From Sulfurirhabdus autotrophica (GTDB taxonomy: Bacteria > Pseudomonadota > Gammaproteobacteria > Burkholderiales > SMCO01), in contig NZ_SMCO01000018.1 of the NCBI RefSeq assembly GCF_004346685.1, positions 1 to 64,000 on the forward strand: 64,000 bases of DNA, written 5' to 3'. Under the pieces are notes generated by a model that was not told where the DNA came from, searched no databases, and was given only the letters and a program-made list of their open reading frames with translations. This document shows, piece by piece, positions 53,743 to 62,109 of the stretch (its first letter is position 1; every line of letters starts with the position of its first letter). The translations under genes and the position numbers were made by a program.

Positions 53743-55044
53743 ATGACGCAACCAAAAATCATAGTACTTGACGACGACCCCACCGGTTCGCAAACAGTTC
53801 ATGGCTGCTTGCTGCTCACTCGCTGGGATGTTGCAACGCTTAAGCAAGGCCTGAATGACGCTTCTCCCTTGATGTTTGTGCTGACTAATACTCGTGGTAT
53901 GGGCGCGCATGATGCAGAGCAAATCACGCGTGAGGTATGCCAGAATCTGAAAACGGCCATGAAGGGATTTGATCGCCCTGCATTGTTCGTCAGCCGGTCC
54001 GACTCAACATTGCGTGGCCATTACCCCATAGAAACTGATGTGATGGAACAGGAATTGGGCCCATTTGATGCTCACTTCCTGACCCCGGCCTTTTTTGAAG
54101 GGGGCCGTTTCACCATGGACAGCGTGCATTATGTGCGTATGGGCGATAAGGCCGTACCAGCGCATGAAACAGAATTCGCGAAGGATTCCGTGTTTGGTTA
54201 TAAGCACAGTTTCTTGCCTGATTATGTCGAAGAAAAGACCAAAGGGCGTATCAAATCAGAAGATGTCGTGCGTTTTTCTCTTGATGACATTCGGCGCGGC
54301 TGTCTTTATAAACTGATGGCACTGCATGGTAATCCTTGCTGTGCAGTGGATGCTGAAAATCAGGAGGATTACAATCGCTTTGCCGTTGATCTGGATGCGG
54401 CTGCTACTCAAGGTAAGCGCTTCCTGTTCCGGAGTGCAGCCAGTTTATTGACCTCCCTCGCTAAATTGCCACCCCAGCCTGTACCGGCAGAGGAAATGCA
54501 CAAGTATGTGAAAGAGGGCAGGCCAGGTGTGATTGTGGTTGGTTCTCATGTAAAAAAATCCACGGAGCAACTGGAAGTGTTGTTGCAGCAAGAGGGAATT
54601 GCTGCCGTGGAAGTGGATGTCAGTCGTTTGCCGGAACAACTGCATGCCGTGCTTTCAGAAACGCTGGATAAAGTAGCGCAGGCCCATGCTGAAGGGAAGA
54701 CGCCAGTCATCTACACCAGCCGTGTTGAGCGCCAGTTTGCAGATCATCAGATGCGGTTGCGTTTTGGGGAACATGTTTCAGGGTTTCTCATGACCGTGGT
54801 TCATGGATTGCCAACAACCATCGGCTATATTATCAGCAAGGGGGGTATCACTTCCAACGATATGCTTAGCAGTGGTCTGGCTTTGCCAACCTCGCGCCTG
54901 TTAGGGCAGATTTTGGCTGGCTGCAGTGTGGTGCAAACGCCTCACGACCATAGACTGCCCGATATTCCCGTGGTCATTTTCCCGGGTAATGTCGGTGATC
55001 AAAATGCCCTTGCCGTTGTTTATAACCGGCTGCGTGGAAAATAG
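53743..55044 (+). CDS. Four-carbon acid sugar kinase family protein (DUF1537/OtnK-like)
   Basis: A 433-residue kinase of the family containing 3-oxo-tetronate kinase (OtnK), D-threonate kinase and D-erythronate kinase. The N-terminal substrate domain begins with the signature IIVLDDDPTGSQTVHG and includes FVSRSDSTLRGHYPIE. The C-terminal nucleotide-binding domain has KGGITSNDMLSSGLALP. It is somewhat longer between the domains than OtnK. The usual partners OtnC/OtnI or PdxA2 are not present; instead glcDEF follows after 34 nt. The substrate is therefore unknown, probably a C3-C4 sugar acid. Confidence 0.88.
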   Translation: MTQPKIIVLDDDPTGSQTVHGCLLLTRWDVATLKQGLNDASPLMFVLTNTRGMGAHDAEQITREVCQNLKTAMKGFDRPALFVSRSDSTLRGHYPIETDVMEQELGPFDAHFLTPAFFEGGRFTMDSVHYVRMGDKAVPAHETEFAKDSVFGYKHSFLPDYVEEKTKGRIKSEDVVRFSLDDIRRGCLYKLMALHGNPCCAVDAENQEDYNRFAVDLDAAATQGKRFLFRSAASLLTSLAKLPPQPVPAEEMHKYVKEGRPGVIVVGSHVKKSTEQLEVLLQQEGIAAVEVDVSRLPEQLHAVLSETLDKVAQAHAEGKTPVIYTSRVERQFADHQMRLRFGEHVSGFLMTVVHGLPTTIGYIISKGGITSNDMLSSGLALPTSRLLGQILAGCSVVQTPHDHRLPDIPVVIFPGNVGDQNALAVVYNRLRGK

Positions 55045-55078
55045 TTTTATTTCGTGATGCTGAAAGCAAGGAAGTTGG

Positions 55079-56542
55079 GTGGCTGATATGCAAAAACAGG
55101 AACTGGTAAAACGGCTGCAAAGCTTCCTTTTGCCCGATGCAGTCTTGTTCGATCTGGAAGATCTCAAGCCCTATGAGAGCGACGGGCTGACTGCGTACCA
55201 GCAGACACCGATGATCGTGGTGATTCCCGAGACAGAACCGCAAGTACAGCAAGTGCTTCAGTTATGTTATGAAACGGGAGTGCCAGTGGTAGCCAGGGGG
55301 GCGGGCACAGGGCTTTCCGGGGGTGCACTGCCGCTGGGGGATGGCATATTGCTATCCATGGCCAGATTTAAAAAAATACTTCACGTCGATCCGCTTGCCC
55401 GGATTGCGCGCTTACAACCCGGCGTGCGAAATCTGGCTATATCAGAAGCAGTGGCCTCACATGGGCTGTATTATGCCCCCGACCCCTCAAGCCAGATTGC
55501 CTGCACGATTGGCGGAAACGTCGCTGAAAACTCCGGTGGCGTGCATTGTCTGAAGTATGGACTCACTGTGCATAATATCTTGCGGCTGCGCGTGTTAACC
55601 ATGGATGGCGACGTGCTGGAAATTGGTTCGGAGGGGCTGGATAGCGCCGGATATGACTTGCTGGCGCTGATGACAGGCTCAGAAGGTATGCTGGGTATCA
55701 TTACTGAAATCACAGTGAAATTGCTACCCAAGCCAGAACGCGCGCAAGTCGTCATGGCGGCATTTGATGACGTGGGTAAAGCAGGTGAAGCTGTTGGGGA
55801 TATCATTGCTGCCGGTATCATACCTGCAGGGTTGGAAATGATGGACAGGCTGGCTATTAAAGCGGCTGAAGATTTTGTGCATGCCGGTTATCCGCTCGAT
55901 GCAGAAGCCATTCTGTTATGTGAGCTGGATGGGGCGAACGAAGAAGTTTCCGAAGAAATCCAGCGTGTACACGATATTCTGCTGAAAAGTGGGGCCATCT
56001 CGCTACGTACAGCAGTGGATGATGCCGAGCGGCTCAAGTTCTGGGCCGGGCGCAAGGCGGCATTCCCTGCCGTGGGACGAATTTCACCCGACTATTACTG
56101 CATGGATGGTACGATTCCGCGTAAACAGCTATCGCGGGTACTGACAACGATTCAGGCTTTATCCGAAGAATATCAATTAGGCGTAGCGAATGTGTTTCAC
56201 GCGGGCGATGGCAATCTGCATCCATTGATTTTATATGATGCCAATAAGCCCGGTGAATTGGCCCGCACCGAGGAATTTGGTGGGAAAATTCTGGAATTGT
56301 GCGTGGAAGTTGGCGGCACCATTACCGGCGAACATGGCGTAGGCTTTGAAAAAATCAACCAGATGTGTTCCCAGTTCAAGCCAAAAGAACTGATATTGTT
56401 CCATAACATCAAGTATGCATGGGATGAGAAAACGCTGCTGAATCCGGGTAAGGCGGTACCTACTTTGCACCGCTGCGCGGAATTTGGGGCCATGCATGTG
56501 CATCATGGACAGATCAAGTTTCCTGAGTTACCTCGGTTTTAA
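55079..56542 (+). CDS. glcD: Glycolate oxidase subunit GlcD (FAD-linked)
   Basis: A 487-residue FAD-binding PCMH-type oxidoreductase, the catalytic subunit of glycolate oxidase (glycolate to glyoxylate). The FAD motif VARGAGTGLSGGALPLGDGI, IGGNVAENSGGVHCLKYG and DLLALMTGSEGMLGIITE are present. C-terminal NVFHAGDGNLHPLILYD and GTITGEHGVGFEK carry the active-site His. The GTG start at 55079 has AAGGAAG at correct distance; ATG 55088 is the alternative. It is closely linked to the DUF1537 kinase. A membrane-associated complex with GlcE and GlcF passes electrons to quinone. Confidence 0.95.
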   Translation: MADMQKQELVKRLQSFLLPDAVLFDLEDLKPYESDGLTAYQQTPMIVVIPETEPQVQQVLQLCYETGVPVVARGAGTGLSGGALPLGDGILLSMARFKKILHVDPLARIARLQPGVRNLAISEAVASHGLYYAPDPSSQIACTIGGNVAENSGGVHCLKYGLTVHNILRLRVLTMDGDVLEIGSEGLDSAGYDLLALMTGSEGMLGIITEITVKLLPKPERAQVVMAAFDDVGKAGEAVGDIIAAGIIPAGLEMMDRLAIKAAEDFVHAGYPLDAEAILLCELDGANEEVSEEIQRVHDILLKSGAISLRTAVDDAERLKFWAGRKAAFPAVGRISPDYYCMDGTIPRKQLSRVLTTIQALSEEYQLGVANVFHAGDGNLHPLILYDANKPGELARTEEFGGKILELCVEVGGTITGEHGVGFEKINQMCSQFKPKELILFHNIKYAWDEKTLLNPGKAVPTLHRCAEFGAMHVHHGQIKFPELPRF

Positions 56543-56548
56543 AGGCTT

Positions 56549-56580
56549 TTAACCGCAGAGGCGCAAAGGCGCAGAGAAAG
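56549..56580. repeat. CGCAGAGGCG element, copy 3 (single arm)
   Basis: TTAACCGCAGAGGCGCAAAG continues to GCGCAGAGAAAG at 56580, matching the left arms of the elements at 36473 and 47437. No complementary right arm was found before glcE, so this copy is truncated. It separates glcD from glcE. Confidence 0.7.
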
Positions 56581-56698
56581 TTGAGTTCAGTTGGTGCAAG
56601 ATACGTGCAGAAAGTTTTCGCCACCCTTAATGAACTCACCAATTGACTGATTTTTAAAAGCGCTAAAGCACGATAGGGCTTCTTTGTGAAAAATATAT

Positions 56699-57754
56699 AT
56701 GCAAGAAACAATTGAACAATTTGTAGAAACTATTTGTAAAGCTACTGAGAAGCGTGAGTCATTGTGCATCCAGGGATCGGGTAGCAAGGATTTTTATGGC
56801 GGACCACGTTCTGGCACTGTGCTGGATGTGACGCCTTATCGCGGCATTGTCGCCTATGAGCCAAAAGAACTGGTACTGACAGCCCGCGCTGGCACGACGC
56901 TGGTGGAAATCGAGCAGGCCCTGGCAGAAAATAATCAAATGCTACCATTCGAACCGCCACACTTTGGACCAGGGGCGACTATTGGGGGTTGCATTGCTGC
57001 GGGATTATCCGGACCGCGCCGTCCTTATCAGGGCAGCGTTCGGGATTTTGTGCTGGGCGTGCGGATACTTGATGGTAATGGAGATGATCTGGTGTTTGGT
57101 GGCCAGGTCATGAAAAACGTGGCCGGTTACGATGTGTCGCGATTGATGGTCGGGGCATTGGGTACTTTGGGCGTGCTGCTTGAAGTATCTTTAAAGGTAC
57201 TGCCACGCCCCTTGCAAGAAATCACATTGCGTTTTGATATGGATGAAAAGCATGCCATAGAAGCGATGAATCGCTGGGCAGGTCAGCCTGTTCCCTTATC
57301 GGCTACGACTTTTTTCAACAACGAATTAACAGTGAGGCTGTCCGGTACAGCCAGTGCATTAGCTGCAGCGCGAAGTAACCTGGGCGGAATTGAGTTGCTG
57401 GATGGTGCTCTTTATTGGAATAGTGTCCGTGAACAGGATAACGCTTTTTTTAAATCAGATTTACCCCTATGGCGCATTTCGCTGCCTTCTACGGTACAGT
57501 CGATCAATATACCAGGGACACAATTCATTGAATGGGGCGGTGCTTTGCGCTGGTGCCTGGCGGAAGCAGATGCCATGAGCGTGCGTATGGCTGCCAGCAA
57601 TACAGGGGGTCAGGCAACATTGTTTCGAAGTGACGATAAAACGCAGGGTGCGTTCCACCCTTTATCACCTGCATTGATGAAAATTCACAAGAAATTAAAG
57701 CAAACATTTGACCCTAAGGGCACATTTAACCCGGGCCGAATGTACGATTTTTAG
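56699..57754 (+). CDS. glcE: Glycolate oxidase subunit GlcE
   Basis: A 351-residue FAD-binding subunit of glycolate oxidase. The shortened FAD domain has IQGSGSKDFYGG, LTARAGTTLVEIEQALAEN and FGPGATIGGCIAAGLSGPRRPYQGSVRDFVLGV. VMKNVAGYDVSRLMVGALGTLGVLLEVS is the conserved GlcE core, and the C-terminus KQTFDPKGTFNPGRMY is typical. The ATG has no clear ribosome-binding site. It is separated from glcD by 156 bp carrying the single-arm repeat. Confidence 0.94.
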   Translation: MQETIEQFVETICKATEKRESLCIQGSGSKDFYGGPRSGTVLDVTPYRGIVAYEPKELVLTARAGTTLVEIEQALAENNQMLPFEPPHFGPGATIGGCIAAGLSGPRRPYQGSVRDFVLGVRILDGNGDDLVFGGQVMKNVAGYDVSRLMVGALGTLGVLLEVSLKVLPRPLQEITLRFDMDEKHAIEAMNRWAGQPVPLSATTFFNNELTVRLSGTASALAAARSNLGGIELLDGALYWNSVREQDNAFFKSDLPLWRISLPSTVQSINIPGTQFIEWGGALRWCLAEADAMSVRMAASNTGGQATLFRSDDKTQGAFHPLSPALMKIHKKLKQTFDPKGTFNPGRMYDF

Positions 57755-57855
57755 CAGCGTTAACCAACAAGGCTCAGAAACATAGCGTAGTACAAGAAAT
57801 GGCAGGGTGAGCATCACATTTCCGGTTACTGATATGTTTTTGGAGTGAAGAAATA

Positions 57856-59097
57856 ATGCAAACAAATTTAGCGAATTTTATCAAAGACACCCCCGAAGGC
57901 CTTGAAGCTGACAGCATTTTGCGCACCTGCGTACACTGCGGATTTTGTCTGGCAACTTGCCCCACTTATCAATTGCTGGGTGATGAGCTGGATAGTCCAC
58001 GGGGCCGCATTTACCTTATCAAGCAGATGCTGGAAGGGGCCCCTGTTACCGCAAAAACCCAATTGCATCTGGATCGGTGTCTGACCTGTCGCGCTTGTGA
58101 AAGCACTTGTCCATCCGGGGTGAAATATGGGCATCTGGTGGATATCGGGCGCGCCATAGTTGAAAAGAAAATCGGGCGTAAACCCATGCAGGCGCTACAA
58201 CGCTTTGGCATACGTAGAGTGCTGCCTCAGTCCACAATTTTCGGTTCATTGCTCAAACTAGGGCAAACTTTACGACCGTTATTACCTGGCCAGATTCAGG
58301 GAGCAGTACCACCAGTAAAACAACAAACAGCTTGGCCTGCATCACAGCATGCCCGAACCATGCTGGTGCTGGACGGGTGTGTGCAGCCTTCACTGGAACC
58401 CAATATTAATGGGGCAACTGCCCGCCTGCTGGACAAGTTGGGCATCAATCTGGTACGTGCGGAAAAGGCAGGTTGTTGCGGTGCGGTAAGTTATCACCTC
58501 AATGCCCAGGATGAAGGGCTGGATTACATGCGGCGCAATATTGACGCCTGGCTGCCTTATCTGGATCAGGGTGCCGAAGCGATTGTGATGACAGCTAGCG
58601 GTTGTGGTGTCACGGTCAAGGAATATGGCTATTTGCTGAGAAATGATCCCATGTATGCCGAGAAAGCGGAGCGCATATCCGCAGCAACCAAAGACATTTC
58701 CGAGATTATACTGGTAGAAAAAGATTGTTTGGCTGATTTGCTTAATGCTAAAAATACAGGACGCAAAACACCAAAAGAAAAAATTGCATTTCATTCCCCC
58801 TGCACTTTGCAACATGGCCAGAAAATTACAGGTGTGATTGAAGCATTGCTCACTGCTGCAGGTTTTGAATTGACGCCTACGCCGGAAAAACATCTGTGTT
58901 GTGGCTCTGCAGGAACTTATTCCATATTGCAGAAAGAACTTTCGCAACAATTGTTGAAGAATAAAGTGAACGCTTTGGAAAGTGGCGAACCAAAGATCAT
59001 TGCCACAGCCAATATTGGCTGTTTGATGCACTTGCAATCAGGGACGCAAACACCAGTGAAACATTGGGTGGAAATAGTGGATGAACTGCTGGCTTAG
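57856..59097 (+). CDS. glcF: Glycolate oxidase iron-sulfur subunit GlcF
   Basis: A 413-residue electron-transfer subunit. Two [4Fe-4S] motifs CVHCGFCLATCPTY and CLTCRACESTCPSG are followed by two CCG domains (AGCCGAVSYHLN and HLCCGSAGTYSI), as in all GlcF proteins. It docks the GlcDE flavoproteins to the membrane quinone pool. GGAG lies about 10 nt upstream of the ATG. It is last in the plus-strand cluster and convergent with mobA 25 bp away. Confidence 0.95.
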   Translation: MQTNLANFIKDTPEGLEADSILRTCVHCGFCLATCPTYQLLGDELDSPRGRIYLIKQMLEGAPVTAKTQLHLDRCLTCRACESTCPSGVKYGHLVDIGRAIVEKKIGRKPMQALQRFGIRRVLPQSTIFGSLLKLGQTLRPLLPGQIQGAVPPVKQQTAWPASQHARTMLVLDGCVQPSLEPNINGATARLLDKLGINLVRAEKAGCCGAVSYHLNAQDEGLDYMRRNIDAWLPYLDQGAEAIVMTASGCGVTVKEYGYLLRNDPMYAEKAERISAATKDISEIILVEKDCLADLLNAKNTGRKTPKEKIAFHSPCTLQHGQKITGVIEALLTAAGFELTPTPEKHLCCGSAGTYSILQKELSQQLLKNKVNALESGEPKIIATANIGCLMHLQSGTQTPVKHWVEIVDELLA

Positions 59098-59122
59098 TTA
59101 AATGTAACTCAGCATCAATCAG

Positions 59123-59686
59123 TTATAAATTATCCAGATCTTCCGGTGTATTGAAGTTGTTAAAAGCAGTTGCGTCATCGAACGGCACAATAGCATGGGG
59201 GTGTTTAGCCTGCCATGCCATCACCTTTTTTTCTCCACTGGCCAGGTAATCAGCCAGGTCAGATACTAACGCTCGTTTACATAACATGATAGCGTGATGG
59301 GTGCGTCCCCCTGCACTGGGTATGGCAATTTCTGCATTTTGCGCTGTCAGCGCTGCGTGAAGACTGGGTACTAAATTATCCGGCAGATAGGGTGTATCGC
59401 ATGGAACTGCCAGAATCAGATCGTGTTGCGCTGCCAGCATGGCACTGTGCAACCCGGCAAGCGGACCTTGAAAGCCTTCTATTTTGTCAGTGATGACGGG
59501 ATAGCCATAACATGCATATTGTTCAATATGACGGTTGGCGCTGATCAATATTTCATCTGACTGATGCCGAATATGATCCAGTACCCAGGCTATGAGTGGT
59601 TTCTCTTTAAGCATCAACAAGCCTTTGTCAGCCCCACCCATACGGGTTGCTCTTCCTCCGGCCAGAATGACAGAACTTATTTTCAT
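59123..59686 (-). CDS. mobA: Molybdenum cofactor guanylyltransferase
   Basis: A 187-residue nucleotidyltransferase that attaches GMP to molybdopterin to form Mo-bis-MGD for DMSO-reductase-family enzymes. The signature ILAGGRATRMGGADKGL is at the N-terminus. GFQGPLAGLHSAM and ILAVPCDTPYLPDNLV supply the GTP/Mg2+ site. The C-terminal FNNFNTPEDLDNL is typical. ATG 59686 begins the fold directly; a TTG five codons upstream is less likely. It implies a molybdoenzyme elsewhere in the genome. Confidence 0.93.
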   Translation of the reverse strand: MKISSVILAGGRATRMGGADKGLLMLKEKPLIAWVLDHIRHQSDEILISANRHIEQYACYGYPVITDKIEGFQGPLAGLHSAMLAAQHDLILAVPCDTPYLPDNLVPSLHAALTAQNAEIAIPSAGGRTHHAIMLCKRALVSDLADYLASGEKKVMAWQAKHPHAIVPFDDATAFNNFNTPEDLDNL

Positions 59687-59701
59687 AGGGTTACGCTGCA
59701 A

Positions 59702-60007
59702 TTCGGTGCTTGAATCATGATGATTATTTTCATATTCGATACTGACATCTTACCAATTTTTGCTTGTCGCTCCCATACAGGCAGCAGGTAATTATTATCA
59801 AAAATTAATATGAGCTGAAAAATTCATGCCGTATAATATCTATATGGAATAATCTGACTACTGTAATGGGTTGCAAGCAAATAATGCGGTTGATCGGTAA
59901 ATAAAAACGCTTGAAATAGTGAGAATGAATTTGGAATGTTACACATTCTAAGCTATGGTCAGATTGTTCATTGCGGATATATATTAACAGGATGAAAAGT
60001 TAAGCCA
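59702..60007. other. AT-rich intergenic region
   Basis: About 300 bases between divergent genes (mobA and the 89-residue ORF). TATAAT at about 59832-59837 is a possible -10 element for the plus-strand gene, without a good -35. Nothing else was recognised. Confidence 0.35.
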
Positions 60008-60277
60008 ATGAAGGTGGAGTTGAAACAAGGTGAATATCACCAGACTATTTTTGGGGCTGGGATATGTGTTGTGCCAAGTAGTAGAGGGGCGAAATGTTTT
60101 GGAATGGCAGTGAGGGCTGGAGACGAAAAAAAAATTGTACGGGTCATGGGTGCCAGAAAATGGCTGGTTGAACATGGCTGCTCTAAAACGTTGGCAAAAG
60201 ATCTGATAGCTCATGCCCTGAACAGTAAAAATCTGGATAAGATTTATCAGTATGCGACACATTCTAAGCCGGGTTGA
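60008..60277 (+). CDS. Small hypothetical protein
   Basis: An 89-residue soluble protein: MKVELKQGEYHQTIFGAG, a glycine-rich middle, then KKIVRVMGARKWLVEHGCSKTLAKDLIAHAL. Composition and codon use look coding, and the helical C-terminal half is basic. No family was recognised and the ribosome-binding site is weak. It is convergent with the glycosyltransferase gene, with a 38-bp perfect palindrome between them. Confidence 0.6.
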   Translation: MKVELKQGEYHQTIFGAGICVVPSSRGAKCFGMAVRAGDEKKIVRVMGARKWLVEHGCSKTLAKDLIAHALNSKNLDKIYQYATHSKPG

Positions 60278-60358
60278 ATGTGAATCTCTATTCAGTATGA
60301 GGCTGTAAAAACTTCTATTGACCAATCATTCAAGTGCAAATTATTTTGCAGAAGCATC

Positions 60359-60396
60359 GTACATCTGGAGGCATACTAGTATGCCTCCAGATGTAC
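60359..60396. terminator. 38-bp perfect palindrome between convergent genes
   Basis: The sequence from GTACATCTGGAGGCATAC to GTATGCCTCCAGATGTAC reads identically on both strands across 38 bp, centred on ACTAGT. It directly follows the stop of the glycosyltransferase gene and is about 80 bp after the 89-residue gene. As RNA it forms a long hairpin, so bidirectional termination is likely, though U-tracts are poor. Confidence 0.65.
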
Positions 60397-62070
60397 TTAT
60401 TTAACTGAAGCGGGGCGTTGAAACAACCTGTAACGTTCAGATTTATCACCTGGGCGATTACCTTCCCATATTTGTTGCCAATCGGGAGAAAGCGAAACCG
60501 TATTGTCCACGCCACCTTGGGTCAGCATTAAATCACACTCAGCCCCTTTCCCAAGTTCTGCTCTTTGGGTGATGATGTTCGCGTAATAGTCCAGCATGGC
60601 GCGCTGTGGCTCACCTAACCCTTGGCTGGCAATGCATCCTATGTGTGCTGGTATGGCTTGAGTCAATGAGTAGATAGTTGAACGATAGCTTTTTCCCGCA
60701 TCCAGCCATGAAATAAACAATGACATGAGGAGCCCCCAAACCAGTGTCATGCCTGTTGCCCAAATAATAATCGGACGTTCTTTGCTGCGTTTCGTTCTGA
60801 CTAATGTCGCCAGCCAACCTGCTGTATAGATCAGACCAACTGAAAACACAAACCAGCTAAATACAGGCGTGTATCCCGGCTGAAGATCTTTGAGGTGAGC
60901 AGAAAGCCCAGCGGGTATGCCTAATTCAACGGCTATCCAGTAAAACCAGATGACACAGCCAAAGAAAGTAAACACCATGACACCAAACCAGTAAAGGGCG
61001 TTGGTTGCACCGCGCCGAAGCGTATCAATAGAAGCGGCTGCCAGGCAGGCAAGAGGAAGCAACATGGGTATGGCATAGACTTCCCGGGCATCTGAAGCAG
61101 AGCTTAAAACACCAAACATCACCAGAAATGCAGTGAGTGGGAGATGTAATTCCGGACGTTTGAACAAGTTTCTTTTCTCCTGCCAAAGTGTCCAGATGGC
61201 CAGAGGAAGCGCGGGCCAGGCAAACCACGGCAGCATTTTTAAATAGCCGGCTGTTTCGCTTTTTGGTCCCAGACCAGCAAAACCCAGAAAACGGCCCAGA
61301 TTATTTGTCCAGAACCACTCCATGAAAAGTGCTGGTGAGCGTTGATAAAGAGCAAGTGGCCAAATAACCAGCCAGGGCAGGGCAGCAGCAAAAGCGATGA
61401 TTAACGTTTGCAAATAAAAGCGATTGCGCCAGGGTTGGAACAAAATCGGGAGCAATAATACGGTAATGCCGATCATTCCTGGTCCGATTAGTCCCTTGGA
61501 CATGAAACTGATGCCTGTTCCAGTGCCGAGCAAAATACCGCCGATTATATGCCGGCGCAGGCTTAACGCTAATCCATAAAGCGCCATGGCAATGCCGGCT
61601 AATAAAGCCAGATCCGTGATCAGTTCGTGGGCGCGTATCAGCAGGCCTAAGCAGCTGATCAGGGCGAGTACGCTCAATAACCCTTTGCCGCGACCATATA
61701 ACTCTCTTCCCGACATGCCTGTGAAAAACAAGGCCAGTCCCATGAAAAATCCGCTGGTCAGGCGCGCAGCATCATGCAACGGCAGCCAGTTCGAAAAAAC
61801 CTTGGCAAATGCAGCGGCTGTGATATAAAAAAGCGGCGGTTTTTCCATGAAAGGTTCACCCGCCAGGGTAGGAACGATCCAGTCACCATTTTTGAAAATA
61901 TGGTTGACCAGGCCAAAAGTATAAGCTTCGTCAGGTTTCCATGGCTCATGGCCCACCAGGCCCGGAAACAGCCAGGCAAAGCAAATCAGCAGAAAAAAAA
62001 GCGATTTCCCTATTCCGCGCTGAACCGGTTGCGTGGTTGTTTCTTTTGAATGACTGCTCCAATAGTACAT
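60397..62070 (-). CDS. ArnT-like glycosyltransferase (GT-C, PMT family)
   Basis: A 557-residue membrane glycosyltransferase with about twelve hydrophobic segments. The first periplasmic loop has HEPWKPDEAYTFGLV, with the catalytic Asp of the GT-C fold, and TLAGEPFMEKPPLFYITAA, both typical of ArnT/dolichyl-phosphate-mannose-type enzymes using polyprenyl-phosphate sugars. The acceptor (lipid A or protein) is unknown. No arn operon is adjacent, so aminoarabinose transfer should not be assumed. A soluble periplasmic C-terminal domain follows the last helix. Confidence 0.85.
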   Translation of the reverse strand: MYYWSSHSKETTTQPVQRGIGKSLFFLLICFAWLFPGLVGHEPWKPDEAYTFGLVNHIFKNGDWIVPTLAGEPFMEKPPLFYITAAAFAKVFSNWLPLHDAARLTSGFFMGLALFFTGMSGRELYGRGKGLLSVLALISCLGLLIRAHELITDLALLAGIAMALYGLALSLRRHIIGGILLGTGTGISFMSKGLIGPGMIGITVLLLPILFQPWRNRFYLQTLIIAFAAALPWLVIWPLALYQRSPALFMEWFWTNNLGRFLGFAGLGPKSETAGYLKMLPWFAWPALPLAIWTLWQEKRNLFKRPELHLPLTAFLVMFGVLSSASDAREVYAIPMLLPLACLAAASIDTLRRGATNALYWFGVMVFTFFGCVIWFYWIAVELGIPAGLSAHLKDLQPGYTPVFSWFVFSVGLIYTAGWLATLVRTKRSKERPIIIWATGMTLVWGLLMSLFISWLDAGKSYRSTIYSLTQAIPAHIGCIASQGLGEPQRAMLDYYANIITQRAELGKGAECDLMLTQGGVDNTVSLSPDWQQIWEGNRPGDKSERYRLFQRPASVK

Positions 62071-62109
62071 TGCTATGCTACCCCCCGGTTTTTCCGGAAT
62101 GTGTTATTT

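Noticed and set aside
60397-62070. Assignment as ArnT (lipid A aminoarabinose transferase)
   Set aside because: Only the GT-C/PMT fold is evident and no arn genes are near, so the acceptor and sugar cannot be specified.
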